Positions 58,280 through 64,000 of a stretch of 64,000 nt of DNA are shown here, one piece after another. The stretch lies in contig SFCS01000002.1 of the NCBI GenBank assembly GCA_004558485.1, forward strand, positions 25,864 to 89,863, given 5' to 3'. The stretch is from Ruminococcus sp. (GTDB lineage: Bacteria > Bacillota > Clostridia > Oscillospirales > Acutalibacteraceae). Both the position numbers and the translations under genes were made by a program. Positions within the stretch are counted from its first letter, which is position 1. Every line of letters starts with the position of its first letter. The notes beneath the pieces were generated by a model, which searched no databases, had not been told where the DNA came from, and saw only the letters and a program-made list of their open reading frames with translations.

Positions 58280-58546
58280 ATGGACAAGGACGCATTTGCA
58301 TATCCCGAGCTGCACTATTTTAAGAGCGGCAACATCTACAGCGGCAGCTATAAGGGGCTGAACTATAAGCTGACACCGGACGGCGAAACGCTGCACATCG
58401 TCATTTGGTACGGGATGTATTGCAGCGCGGTGAGCGAAATGAGGGCGCAAAAAGATCTACCGCTGACCGCCGACGGGCTTGAGGAAAGCCGACAGTATTT
58501 GTGGGAGCGGTATGTGGAAATGGTAAAAGCCGCAGCGAAAAATTGA
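58280..58546 (+). CDS. Small conserved protein, unknown function
   Basis: 88 residues: YPELHYFKSGNIYSGSYKGL, then LNYKLTPDGETLHIVIWYGM and a helical C-terminus (GLEESRQYLWERYVEMVK). It is a compact alpha/beta protein with no signal or membrane segment. I do not recognise a named family. GGGGGG lies before the ATG and a near-consensus promoter before that, so it is very likely real. It is followed closely by the tRNA-Gly promoter. Confidence 0.72.
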   Translation: MDKDAFAYPELHYFKSGNIYSGSYKGLNYKLTPDGETLHIVIWYGMYCSAVSEMRAQKDLPLTADGLEESRQYLWERYVEMVKAAAKN

Positions 58547-58549
58547 CCC

Positions 58550-58578
58550 TTGATTTTTTGCGGACTTTGTGGTATACT
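58550..58578 (+). promoter_or_regulatory. tRNA-Gly(CCC) promoter
   Basis: TTGATT (58550-58555) and TATACT (58573-58578), 17-bp spacer. Confidence 0.8.
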
Positions 58579-58591
58579 GTTCTGGTATTGT

Positions 58592-58665
58592 GCGGGAGTA
58601 GTTCAGTGGCAGAACGTCAGCTTCCCAAGCTGAATATGCGGGTTCGATTCCCGTCTTCCGCTCCA
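58592..58665 (+). tRNA. tRNA-Gly (anticodon CCC)
   Basis: Acceptor GCGGGAG pairs with CTTCCGC, the anticodon loop is CTTCCCAA (CCC), and CCA is encoded. Confidence 0.94.
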
Positions 58666-58666
58666 G

Positions 58667-58704
58667 AGCCCTCGAAGATGTCTGTCTTTGAGGGCTGTTT
58701 TTTT
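58667..58704 (+). terminator. Terminator of tRNA-Gly
   Basis: AGCCCTCGAAGA and TCTTTGAGGGCT around a short loop, then GTTTTTTT. The Shine-Dalgarno site of the GNAT gene follows at once, so that gene may be fed by read-through. Confidence 0.85.
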
Positions 58705-58717
58705 GGGAGGATTGAAA

Positions 58718-59176
58718 ATGACGGGTTCTTTGTGCGCGGTGCGACCGGTGACGGCGGCGGATCGCGCGCTGTTTTTGGCGATGAGCCGCGAGTTTTATGC
58801 GTCTCCGGCAGTGCTGCACGATGTGGATGCGGCGTTTCATGAACGCACCTTTGATGAACTGATGCGGTCGGATGCCTATGCCGAAGCGTTCATTTTGTCC
58901 TATGGCGGCGTTGACTGCGGCTTCGGCCTTTTGGCAAAAACCTTTTCCCGCGAGGTGGGCGGCATGGTCGTGTGGTTGGAGGAGCTGTATATCCGCCCTG
59001 CCTATCAGGGCAAGGGACTCGGCAGCTTTTTCTTCCGCTTTGTGGAGGAAACCCGTCCGGCGGCACGCTATCGGCTGGAGGTGGAACCGGAGAACACGGG
59101 GGCTGTGCGGCTGTATGAGCGACTGGGCTACCGTGCCCTTCCTTATGCACAGATGATAAAAGAGAAAACCGTTTGA
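58718..59176 (+). CDS. GNAT family N-acetyltransferase
   Basis: 152 residues. The GNAT core is visible: VRPVTAADRALFLAM at strand 1, WLEELYIRPAYQGKGLGSFF with the acetyl-CoA pyrophosphate-binding QGKGLG loop, and VEPENTGAVRLYERLGYR (the usual Asn-x-x-Ala and Tyr). The acceptor is unknown. GGGAGGATTG precedes the ATG. The stop codon overlaps the -35 box of the next promoter, so the following cassette is separately transcribed. Confidence 0.92.
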   Translation: MTGSLCAVRPVTAADRALFLAMSREFYASPAVLHDVDAAFHERTFDELMRSDAYAEAFILSYGGVDCGFGLLAKTFSREVGGMVVWLEELYIRPAYQGKGLGSFFFRFVEETRPAARYRLEVEPENTGAVRLYERLGYRALPYAQMIKEKTV

Positions 59177-59201
59177 CAAGTGCCCCTTGTGCCTATATAA
59201 T
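59173..59201 (+). promoter_or_regulatory. Promoter of the HprK-like cassette
   Basis: TTGACA (59173-59178) and TATAAT (59196-59201), 17-bp spacer: a perfect consensus. Confidence 0.92.
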
Positions 59202-59230
59202 ATAGGTTAGATTGCTTTGAGGTGAGATAC

Positions 59231-60094
59231 ATGCGCATATGTGTGGCGGACATCCCGATGGAAGTGGAAACAACCGATACGGCGTTTTTTGCACGCCGCT
59301 TTGCGGCATATGCCGCAAACAAAGATGTTCCCCCGCAGATGACGATGACATCGACCGTTGTGCCGCACATTGAAGTGCCCGCCGCAGAAGAGGTCTGGGG
59401 CTGTCACAACCTGCATATGCTGCGTTTGCCGGACGGGCGCTTTTGTGTCTACACCCGCTTGCAGAGCGGCCACATCCGCCACCTGACGACCTATGCGCCA
59501 AAAGCGGAGCGCGCAGATATTCAGGTGTCCCCGCCCGCCGACGGTAATCTGACGCCGACGGACTATGAATATGTCTACACGGGGCAGGAATTTGCCTATC
59601 GCCTCGGATATCTCGGCGGCGCGGTGCTGCATGGCTCCGCCATAGCCTATCGCGGTGAAGGGGTCATTTTCTCTGCACCTTCGGGCACGGGAAAATCCAC
59701 GCACACAACGCTGTGGAAGCGCTGTTTCGGCGCGGATGTGGAGTATATCAACGATGACAAGCCCGCGCTGCGCTTTTCCGATGACGGCGTGACCGTCTAC
59801 GGGACGCCGTGGAGCGGCAAGACCGATCTCAACAATAACCTTGCCGTGCCGCTGCGGGCGGTTGTGTTCCTGGAGCGCGGCGAGAAAAACCACATCGAAC
59901 GGATGTCGCCGGTCGAGGCGCTGTTTCGGATGGGGCGGGAGATCGTCCGCCCCTACAGCGATATGACGCTTGAAAAAAAGCTGGCGGACTTTATGACGGA
60001 GCTCACACAGCGCGTGCCGGTATACCGACTCGCCTGCACGATGGAGTCTGAGGCGGCAACGGTCTCGCGTGACGGGATCTTTGCCGGGAAGTAA
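59231..60094 (+). CDS. HPr kinase-like P-loop protein (HprK-related)
   Basis: 287 residues. The N-terminal half is unique; the C-terminal half resembles the HPr kinase/phosphorylase catalytic domain, with Walker A SAPSGTGKST (about 147-156), NDDKPAL (about 174) and GTPWSGKTDL. True HprK is longer and carries a different sensor domain. Related kinases accompany PqqD-like proteins in exosortase/EPS and lasso-peptide loci. Start ATG 59231 lies a few bases after GAGGTGAG. It is the first gene of a four-gene cassette. Confidence 0.85.
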   Translation: MRICVADIPMEVETTDTAFFARRFAAYAANKDVPPQMTMTSTVVPHIEVPAAEEVWGCHNLHMLRLPDGRFCVYTRLQSGHIRHLTTYAPKAERADIQVSPPADGNLTPTDYEYVYTGQEFAYRLGYLGGAVLHGSAIAYRGEGVIFSAPSGTGKSTHTTLWKRCFGADVEYINDDKPALRFSDDGVTVYGTPWSGKTDLNNNLAVPLRAVVFLERGEKNHIERMSPVEALFRMGREIVRPYSDMTLEKKLADFMTELTQRVPVYRLACTMESEAATVSRDGIFAGK

Positions 60095-60108
60095 GGGAGG
60101 AAACGAAA

Positions 60109-60381
60109 ATGAAGATCAAAGACGGATTTGTGCTGAAAACCATCGGGGATAACCACATCGTGGTGCCGCTCGGGGCGCAGGCGGTGGATTTCCGCTGCAT
60201 GATCACGCTCAACGACACCGGCGCGTTCCTTTGGGAAAAGCTTGCCGAGGAACAGACGGCGGCATCGCTGCTGCAGGCGCTTTTGGCAGAATATGCCGTG
60301 GATGAGGCGACCGCGCAGAAGGATGTGGATGCTTTCCTGAATCATTTGCGCGAGAATGATCTCCTGGAGGAATGTCTGTGA
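60109..60381 (+). CDS. PqqD-like protein (RiPP recognition element fold)
   Basis: 90 residues matching the PqqD/RRE winged-helix pattern: GFVLKTIGDNHIVVPLG, FRCMITLNDTGAFLWEKL and VDAFLNHLRENDLLEE. PqqD proteins bind a leader peptide and present it to a modifying enzyme. Here no radical-SAM enzyme or precursor peptide is nearby; the partner is probably the HprK-like kinase or the S26-like peptidase. AGGGAGG lies before the ATG. The end overlaps the next start (GTGA). Confidence 0.9.
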   Translation: MKIKDGFVLKTIGDNHIVVPLGAQAVDFRCMITLNDTGAFLWEKLAEEQTAASLLQALLAEYAVDEATAQKDVDAFLNHLRENDLLEECL

Positions 60382-60875
60382 GCCGGAAGGTTCTGGTGGA
60401 GAGCCTTTCCGTGCTTTCCCCGATGATAACGGAGAGCATCGAGGCCGGTTCAAAGGTCATCCTGACGGTGACCGGCAACAGCATGCGCCCCTATCTGCGT
60501 CATCTGCGTGATCAGGTGGTGCTGGAGAAATGCGATCCGCGTGCCCTGAAGGTGGGGGATGTGCCGCTGTATCAGCGCGCAGACGGCAGCTTTGTGCTGC
60601 ACCGTGTGGTCGCGCTCGGCGCATCGACCTATACCATGTGCGGCGATGCGCAGACAACAAAGGAATACGGTGTGCCGAATAACCGCATCATCGCCGTGGC
60701 GACGGGGTTCTATCGGCGCGGAAAATATGTCTCCTGCGATGCGCAGTCGTATCGCCTGTATGTGCGCCTTTGGCTGGCGGTGCTGCCGTGCCGCGGCTTT
60801 TTGCTCAAGTGCGGTTCTGTTTGTAAACGGATCGGCAGATGGTTTGCGGGGAAAAAACGCGGAGGAGCAAAGTGA
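60378..60875 (+). CDS. S26 (SipW-type) signal peptidase-like protein
   Basis: 165 residues. VTGNSMRPYL (Ser35) and FVLHRVVALG (His75) correspond to the Ser and His dyad of S26B/SipW-like peptidases. The order of motifs and the CGDAQ turn also fit that family. A C-terminal amphipathic/hydrophobic stretch (about 125-145) may attach it to the membrane; no N-terminal anchor is seen. Similar S24/S26 proteins travel with PqqD and HprK-like genes. Start GTG 60378 is seven bases after GGAGG; the in-frame ATG 60372 is too close. Confidence 0.85.
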   Translation: MSRKVLVESLSVLSPMITESIEAGSKVILTVTGNSMRPYLRHLRDQVVLEKCDPRALKVGDVPLYQRADGSFVLHRVVALGASTYTMCGDAQTTKEYGVPNNRIIAVATGFYRRGKYVSCDAQSYRLYVRLWLAVLPCRGFLLKCGSVCKRIGRWFAGKKRGGAK

Positions 60876-61336
60876 AAAAGCGGAAGGTATGGCGCGTTTT
60901 GCTGTCGGTGCTGCTGGGGCTGACGGTGCTGTTTATTTGGTCGAACTCCCTGCGCGGCAGGGAGGCGTCCTCCGAACAAAGCGGATGGGTGCTGCAGTTT
61001 TTGCAGGGGATACTGGACAGTCTCGGTATTTCGCTCACGCTGACGGTGCATTTTGTGCGCAAAGCGGCGCATTTCACGGAATACTTCCTTTTGGGAGTGC
61101 AGGTGGCGCTGTACGGCTGCGTGGTCACCGGCGTGAACCGTCGCCGTGTGTGGGATATGTGCTGCGCGATCGGCGGCGTGGCGTTTTTGGATGAGACCAT
61201 ACAGATCTTCTCGCAGCGCGGCCCCGCGATCGCGGATGTGTGGCTGGATATGGCAGGCGGTGCAGTCGGTCTGATCTTGTGCTTTGCACTGTACTTTTTG
61301 ATCGTTTCCTGTCGGCGCAAAAAGCGGCGCGGGTGA
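60872..61336 (+). CDS. VanZ-like membrane protein
   Basis: 154 residues with four hydrophobic helices. VLLSVLLGLTVLFIWSNSL, VRKAAHFTEYFLLGVQVALY (the VanZ RKxAHxxEY motif), FLDETIQIFSQRGPAIADV (DExxQ...R motif) and GGAVGLILCFALYFLI are clear. VanZ proteins are small integral membrane proteins, linked in some cases to glycopeptide tolerance, with no settled biochemical role. The start is GTG, overlapping the S26-like stop. It is the last gene of the cassette. Confidence 0.9.
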   Translation: MKKRKVWRVLLSVLLGLTVLFIWSNSLRGREASSEQSGWVLQFLQGILDSLGISLTLTVHFVRKAAHFTEYFLLGVQVALYGCVVTGVNRRRVWDMCCAIGGVAFLDETIQIFSQRGPAIADVWLDMAGGAVGLILCFALYFLIVSCRRKKRRG

Positions 61337-61365
61337 TTGACGGACAACGCACATTGTGGTATGAT
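61337..61365 (+). promoter_or_regulatory. Promoter of the capsule regulator operon
   Basis: TTGACG (61337-61342) and TATGAT (61360-61365), 17-bp spacer, immediately after the VanZ-like stop. Confidence 0.75.
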
Positions 61366-61396
61366 GTTCCTGATAAAAAGCGAAAGAGGATGTAGT

Positions 61397-62095
61397 ATGC
61401 AGCGATTGGATATTCGTTCGATTTTTAGGTTGCTTCTGTCGCGGATGCGGATGCTTTTGATATTTGCGGTGATTTTTGCCGTGCTTTTCGGCGCAGTCAC
61501 CTATCTTTTCGTGCCCGATACTTATGCCAGCGGCGTTTCCGTATATGTTTCCAGTCTCGCCAGCGCGGCGGATAAGCAGGTCGCCAGCTACAGCTCACTG
61601 AATTCCGCGGAATGGTTGGTGCTGACCTATGCGGAGATCCTGCAAAACCGTGTGACGCTGCAAAAGGTTCTGCCGAAGCTCAGCCGCCATTTGACGGAGG
61701 CGGAACTTGCCGAGATGGTGAAGGTGCAGGGCATCGAGGACGCGGCAATCATGCGCATCACCGTCACCGCCGACGATCCGGAGTTTGCGCGGGAAATATG
61801 CGACGCGATGGCACAGGTGTCTCCCGAGGTGCTGCAATCGGTGGTGGGCGTCGGATCGGTCAAGGTGATCGGCAAGGCGCTTAAAGGCATGAAAACCTCG
61901 CCGCGAGCGCCGCTCATGGCGGTTTTGGGGGCGCTGTGCGGTATGGTGGTCGCTGCGCTGATCGTAATCCTGCGCTATCTGAACGATAGCACCATCAAGA
62001 CGGAAAGTTCCCTTAAAGAGCGGTTGGGCGTGCCGGTGCTCGGCACGATCCCCAGTTTCTATCAGACGCTGAAAGGGGAGAAGACGCATGCGTAA
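61397..62095 (+). CDS. Capsule chain-length determinant (Wzz/CpsC-type)
   Basis: 232 residues with two membrane helices (about 18-38 and 175-197) and an extracytoplasmic domain. The N-terminus (DIRSIFRLLLSRMRML) and the proline-rich motif near the second helix (PRAPLMAVLGALCG) are typical of the Gram-positive Wzz type, which works with a separate BY-kinase. It controls polysaccharide chain length and activates CpsD. GAGGATG precedes the ATG. The end overlaps the kinase gene by eight bases. Confidence 0.92.
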   Translation: MQRLDIRSIFRLLLSRMRMLLIFAVIFAVLFGAVTYLFVPDTYASGVSVYVSSLASAADKQVASYSSLNSAEWLVLTYAEILQNRVTLQKVLPKLSRHLTEAELAEMVKVQGIEDAAIMRITVTADDPEFAREICDAMAQVSPEVLQSVVGVGSVKVIGKALKGMKTSPRAPLMAVLGALCGMVVAALIVILRYLNDSTIKTESSLKERLGVPVLGTIPSFYQTLKGEKTHA

Positions 62096-62798
62096 GGTGA
62101 AAAATGACGGCAAGCAGCAGGCAACGCCGATGGGCGGAACCTTTGAGATCATCGAAGCGTATAAATCCTTGCGCGCGAACCTGCTGTTTTCTCTTGCCAA
62201 TGCGCAAAAGAAGATTGTCGTGGTGTCCGGCGCCGAGCCGGATGTCGGCAAATCCACCACCAGCAGCAACCTGGCAGTGATGATGGCGCAGACCGGCAGT
62301 CGCGTGCTGCTCATTGACGCAGACCTGCGCAAGCCGACGCTGCACAAGACCTTCCATGTCAGCCGCAGCGATGGATTGACGAAGTGCCTGCTGCGCTCCG
62401 GCGATTGGGAGAGTGCTATCGTCAAAGAGGTCGCGCCGCATCTCGATCTGCTCCCCTCCGGGCCGATCCCGCCCAATCCTTCCGAGCTTCTCGGCTCTGC
62501 GCGGATGGTGCAATTGCTCAATGCTTTTTCAGAAAAATATGAATACATCTTCATTGATACACCGCCCATCAATGTGGTCACCGACGGACTGATCCTGATC
62601 TCCCGTTCCGCGGGCGCTGTGTTGGTCACGAGACAGAATCAGACGACCTATGAAGAGGTGCAGGAGTCGGTGGACAACATCCGCAAGGTGAACGGAAATC
62701 TGCTCGGCGTGGTGATCAATGATTATAAGATTACGGCGGGCGAGCGGCAACGGCGGTATTATTATAAGCATTATGGGTACGGAAATGCTAAGGATTGA
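62088..62798 (+). CDS. BY-type tyrosine kinase CpsD/CapB
   Basis: 236 residues. Walker A AEPDVGKSTTSSNLA (about 58), Walker A' LLIDADLRKPTLH, and Walker B FIDTPP are present, with a C-terminal tyrosine cluster (RRYYYKHYGYG) for autophosphorylation. It phosphorylates itself and assembly proteins to regulate polysaccharide export. It pairs with the Wzz protein upstream and the PHP phosphatase downstream. The start ATG overlaps the wzz end. Confidence 0.95.
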   Translation: MRKVKNDGKQQATPMGGTFEIIEAYKSLRANLLFSLANAQKKIVVVSGAEPDVGKSTTSSNLAVMMAQTGSRVLLIDADLRKPTLHKTFHVSRSDGLTKCLLRSGDWESAIVKEVAPHLDLLPSGPIPPNPSELLGSARMVQLLNAFSEKYEYIFIDTPPINVVTDGLILISRSAGAVLVTRQNQTTYEEVQESVDNIRKVNGNLLGVVINDYKITAGERQRRYYYKHYGYGNAKD

Positions 62799-63477
62799 TT
62801 TCCACAGCCATTGTCTGCCGCAGCTGGATGACGGCGCACGCGATGTGGAAACGGCACATGCGATGCTGCGAATGCTCTCCGAGCAGGGCATTGAGCGGGC
62901 GGTGATGACGCCGCACTACTATGCCGCACAGGACACGGTGGAGCAGTTTCTGAAACGCCGGCAGCGCGCCTTGGAGCGGGTGGCGAATGTCACGGCGCCG
63001 CGGCTGCTGACCGGTGCGGAGGTATATCTCGACCGTGAAGTGGTGACGCCCGATCTGCCGCAGCTGTGCATCACCGGAACGGACATTTTGCTCATGGAAA
63101 TGCCGTTCATGCCGCTGGCACCCTGGATGATCGAGGCGCTGGAGGATGTGCTGTATACGCTGCGCTGCCGCGTGATGCTGGCGCATCTGACGCGGTATAT
63201 GCCGTATTATCGCAGCGGCGATTTTGAACAGCTTTTGTCGCTCCCGCAGGTGATCGTGCAGATCAACACCGAGGCGCTGCTGCACCGTATCTCCCGCCGA
63301 CAGGTGAAGAAATGGCTGACAGACGGCGTGCCGATCGTTTTCGGCAGCGATGCACACAACCTCACGGACCGTCGTCCGCAGTTTGATAAAGCGCGCCGTT
63401 TTCTTTCGCGCTCCCACGGCGGCGTTGTGCCCGCGGACGCGGCAAACGCCCTTGCCGAACAGTGGGGCTGCTTATGA
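62785..63477 (+). CDS. PHP-family protein-tyrosine phosphatase (CpsB type)
   Basis: 230 residues. The PHP metal motifs are DFHSHCLPQLDDGA at the N-terminus, VMTPHYYA near residue 40 and GSDAHNL near 190, plus acidic residues in LLTGAEVYLD. Enzymes of this type dephosphorylate CpsD and complete the CpsBCD circuit. ATG 62785 lies within the end of the kinase gene (14-base overlap); ATG 62773 is an alternative. No downstream polysaccharide genes follow in this window, as tRNA genes come next. Confidence 0.93.
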   Translation: MLRIDFHSHCLPQLDDGARDVETAHAMLRMLSEQGIERAVMTPHYYAAQDTVEQFLKRRQRALERVANVTAPRLLTGAEVYLDREVVTPDLPQLCITGTDILLMEMPFMPLAPWMIEALEDVLYTLRCRVMLAHLTRYMPYYRSGDFEQLLSLPQVIVQINTEALLHRISRRQVKKWLTDGVPIVFGSDAHNLTDRRPQFDKARRFLSRSHGGVVPADAANALAEQWGCL

Positions 63478-63508
63478 CGGCGCCCTGCACAGTTTTTTCT
63501 GAAAACAC

Positions 63509-63536
63509 TTGACAATCGTCCTTTTTATGGTACAAT
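63509..63536 (+). promoter_or_regulatory. Promoter of the tRNA-Met/tRNA-Trp pair
   Basis: TTGACA (63509-63514) and TACAAT (63531-63536), 16-bp spacer, 37 bp before tRNA-Met. Confidence 0.83.
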
Positions 63537-63572
63537 AGATAGCGTTCCTGAACAACTTTCGGGATCCTAAAT

Positions 63573-63649
63573 GGGCCTTTAGCTCAGTTGGTTAGAGCCA
63601 CCGGCTCATAACCGGTTGGTCCCGGGTTCGAGTCCCTGAAGGCCCACCA
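63573..63649 (+). tRNA. tRNA-Met (anticodon CAT)
   Basis: Acceptor GGGCCTT pairs with AAGGCCC (fully paired, so elongator rather than initiator type), the anticodon loop is CTCATAA (CAT), and CCA is encoded. A lysidine-modified tRNA-Ile(CAT) cannot be excluded from sequence alone. Confidence 0.9.
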
Positions 63650-63685
63650 GGCGATGACAGCTTCGGCTGTGATGATATACCGTAT

Positions 63686-63761
63686 AGGGGCATAGCTCAG
63701 TTGGTAGAGCAGCGGTCTCCAAAACCGCGTGCCGAGGGTTCGAGCCCTTCTGCCCCTGCCA
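63686..63761 (+). tRNA. tRNA-Trp (anticodon CCA)
   Basis: Acceptor AGGGGCA pairs with TGCCCCT, the anticodon loop is CTCCAAA (CCA), and CCA is encoded. The length is 76 nt. Confidence 0.95.
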
Positions 63762-63804
63762 AACAAGAAAGACCTCCGCTTGTGCGGAGGTCTTTCTTGT
63801 TTTA
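63762..63804. terminator. Terminator after tRNA-Trp
   Basis: A long perfect stem AACAAGAAAGACCTCCGC/GCGGAGGTCTTTCTTGTT with a TTGT loop and T-tract. Confidence 0.94.
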
Positions 63805-64000
63805 TAGAGCAAAAGAGAACCCGAGGCACGCGGAGCGTGCCGGGCAACGCCAGCAGGCGCCGCCTCGTCGACGCCTGCTGCATATCGTGCGCGGCGATTT
63901 CCAAAATCACCGCTTACTCATTTCGCGGCGTCTCCTCTTCGCAAAAGGTCACGCTCCGTTCGCCTGCTCGGTTGTAAACGCCCTCGCGACGGCTCTCTGT
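63805..64000. repeat. Repeat-rich non-coding end of the window
   Basis: Contains GGCACGC-GGA-GCGTGCC (63825-63841) and CAGCAGGCG...CGCCTGCTG (about 63851-63880) stems. Positions 63827-63844 are the reverse complement of 6217-6234. No gene is supported. The sequence looks like a dispersed intergenic repeat family associated with tRNA loci. Confidence 0.45.

Noticed and set aside
59231-60094. True HPr kinase/phosphorylase
   Set aside because: The N-terminal sensor domain differs, the protein is shorter, and there is no neighbouring hprK context (lgt, ptsH); the cassette with PqqD fits HprK-related kinases better.
59176-63573. A lasso-peptide or radical-SAM RiPP cluster
   Set aside because: No asparagine-synthetase-like cyclase, transglutaminase-like leader peptidase, radical SAM enzyme or Gly/Cys-rich precursor ORF was found between these positions.
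63729-63977. Plus-strand ORF after tRNA-Trp
   Set aside because: It begins inside the tRNA gene and passes through the terminator and a repeat; such frames recur at tRNA-linked repeats.

Overview
The window reads as chromosomal DNA of a GC-rich anaerobic member of the Clostridia, most likely the Oscillospiraceae/Ruminococcaceae (gut Firmicutes). The basis is: Firmicutes-type Shine-Dalgarno sites; many near-consensus sigma-A promoters with 17-bp spacers; a spo0A gene; a CIRCE element; a PerR-like regulator with a reverse rubrerythrin; a permuted GH3 enzyme; tRNA genes with encoded CCA; and a Gram-positive CpsB/CpsD-type capsule phosphoregulatory set. There is no phage, CRISPR array or intact insertion sequence. 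The species cannot be named from the sequence alone.

Layout. 1-6.5 kb: the 5' end of a branched-chain amino acid-type binding lipoprotein, a small membrane protein, a phosphoesterase, a TSUP transporter, gene remnants, a serine hydrolase, a secreted transglutaminase-like protein, a repeat-rich spacer and tRNA-Tyr. 6.6-16.5 kb: tex with a small conserved gene, a lipoprotein, a flippase plus TtcA-like tRNA thiolase, htpG under CIRCE, and an LTA-synthase-like enzyme. 16.7-24 kb: a FtsX-type ABC exporter pair and a domain-permuted GH3. 24-27.5 kb: tRNA-Thr beside a partial tRNA copy, an AT-rich acquired gene, an SGNH remnant, a sugar isomerase, a LacI regulator and an IS3-like inverted-repeat scar. 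27.5-38.5 kb: a glycosyltransferase and Glf, a GH25 muramidase, spo0A, the rsmD-coaD operon, and galM/sugar nucleotidyltransferase diverging from galE. 38.5-44.4 kb: perR-rbr, two cell-surface proteins, the tRNA Gly-Arg-His-Gln cluster, an SGNH hydrolase, a DeoR regulator and a YgjV-like protein. 44.4-51.5 kb: an ABC importer behind a tyrosine-rich leader-peptide attenuator, then the feoA-feoA-feoB operon behind four palindromic operators. 51.5-58.5 kb: a LysR/aminotransferase divergent pair, zapA-U32 and an M23 peptidase. 58.5-64 kb: tRNA-Gly, a GNAT, a HprK-like/PqqD-like/S26-like/VanZ cassette joined to Wzz-CpsD-CpsB, then tRNA-Met and tRNA-Trp.

The most notable finding is the leader of the ABC importer. 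On the minus strand there is a consensus promoter, a 19-residue leader ORF with six Tyr codons, a pause-type hairpin and an intrinsic terminator just before the binding-protein gene. This is the architecture of ribosome-mediated attenuation by tyrosine, and it makes the transporter a candidate tyrosine or aromatic amino acid importer. Second is the feo promoter, where three of four GTTAGC-N4-GCTAAC palindromes lie 33-34 bp apart. Third is the kinase/RRE/peptidase/VanZ cassette next to exopolysaccharide control genes, with no visible precursor peptide.

Starts were chosen by Shine-Dalgarno position and family alignment, so many are internal to the longest possible reading frame. Long antisense frames caused by high GC were left out.
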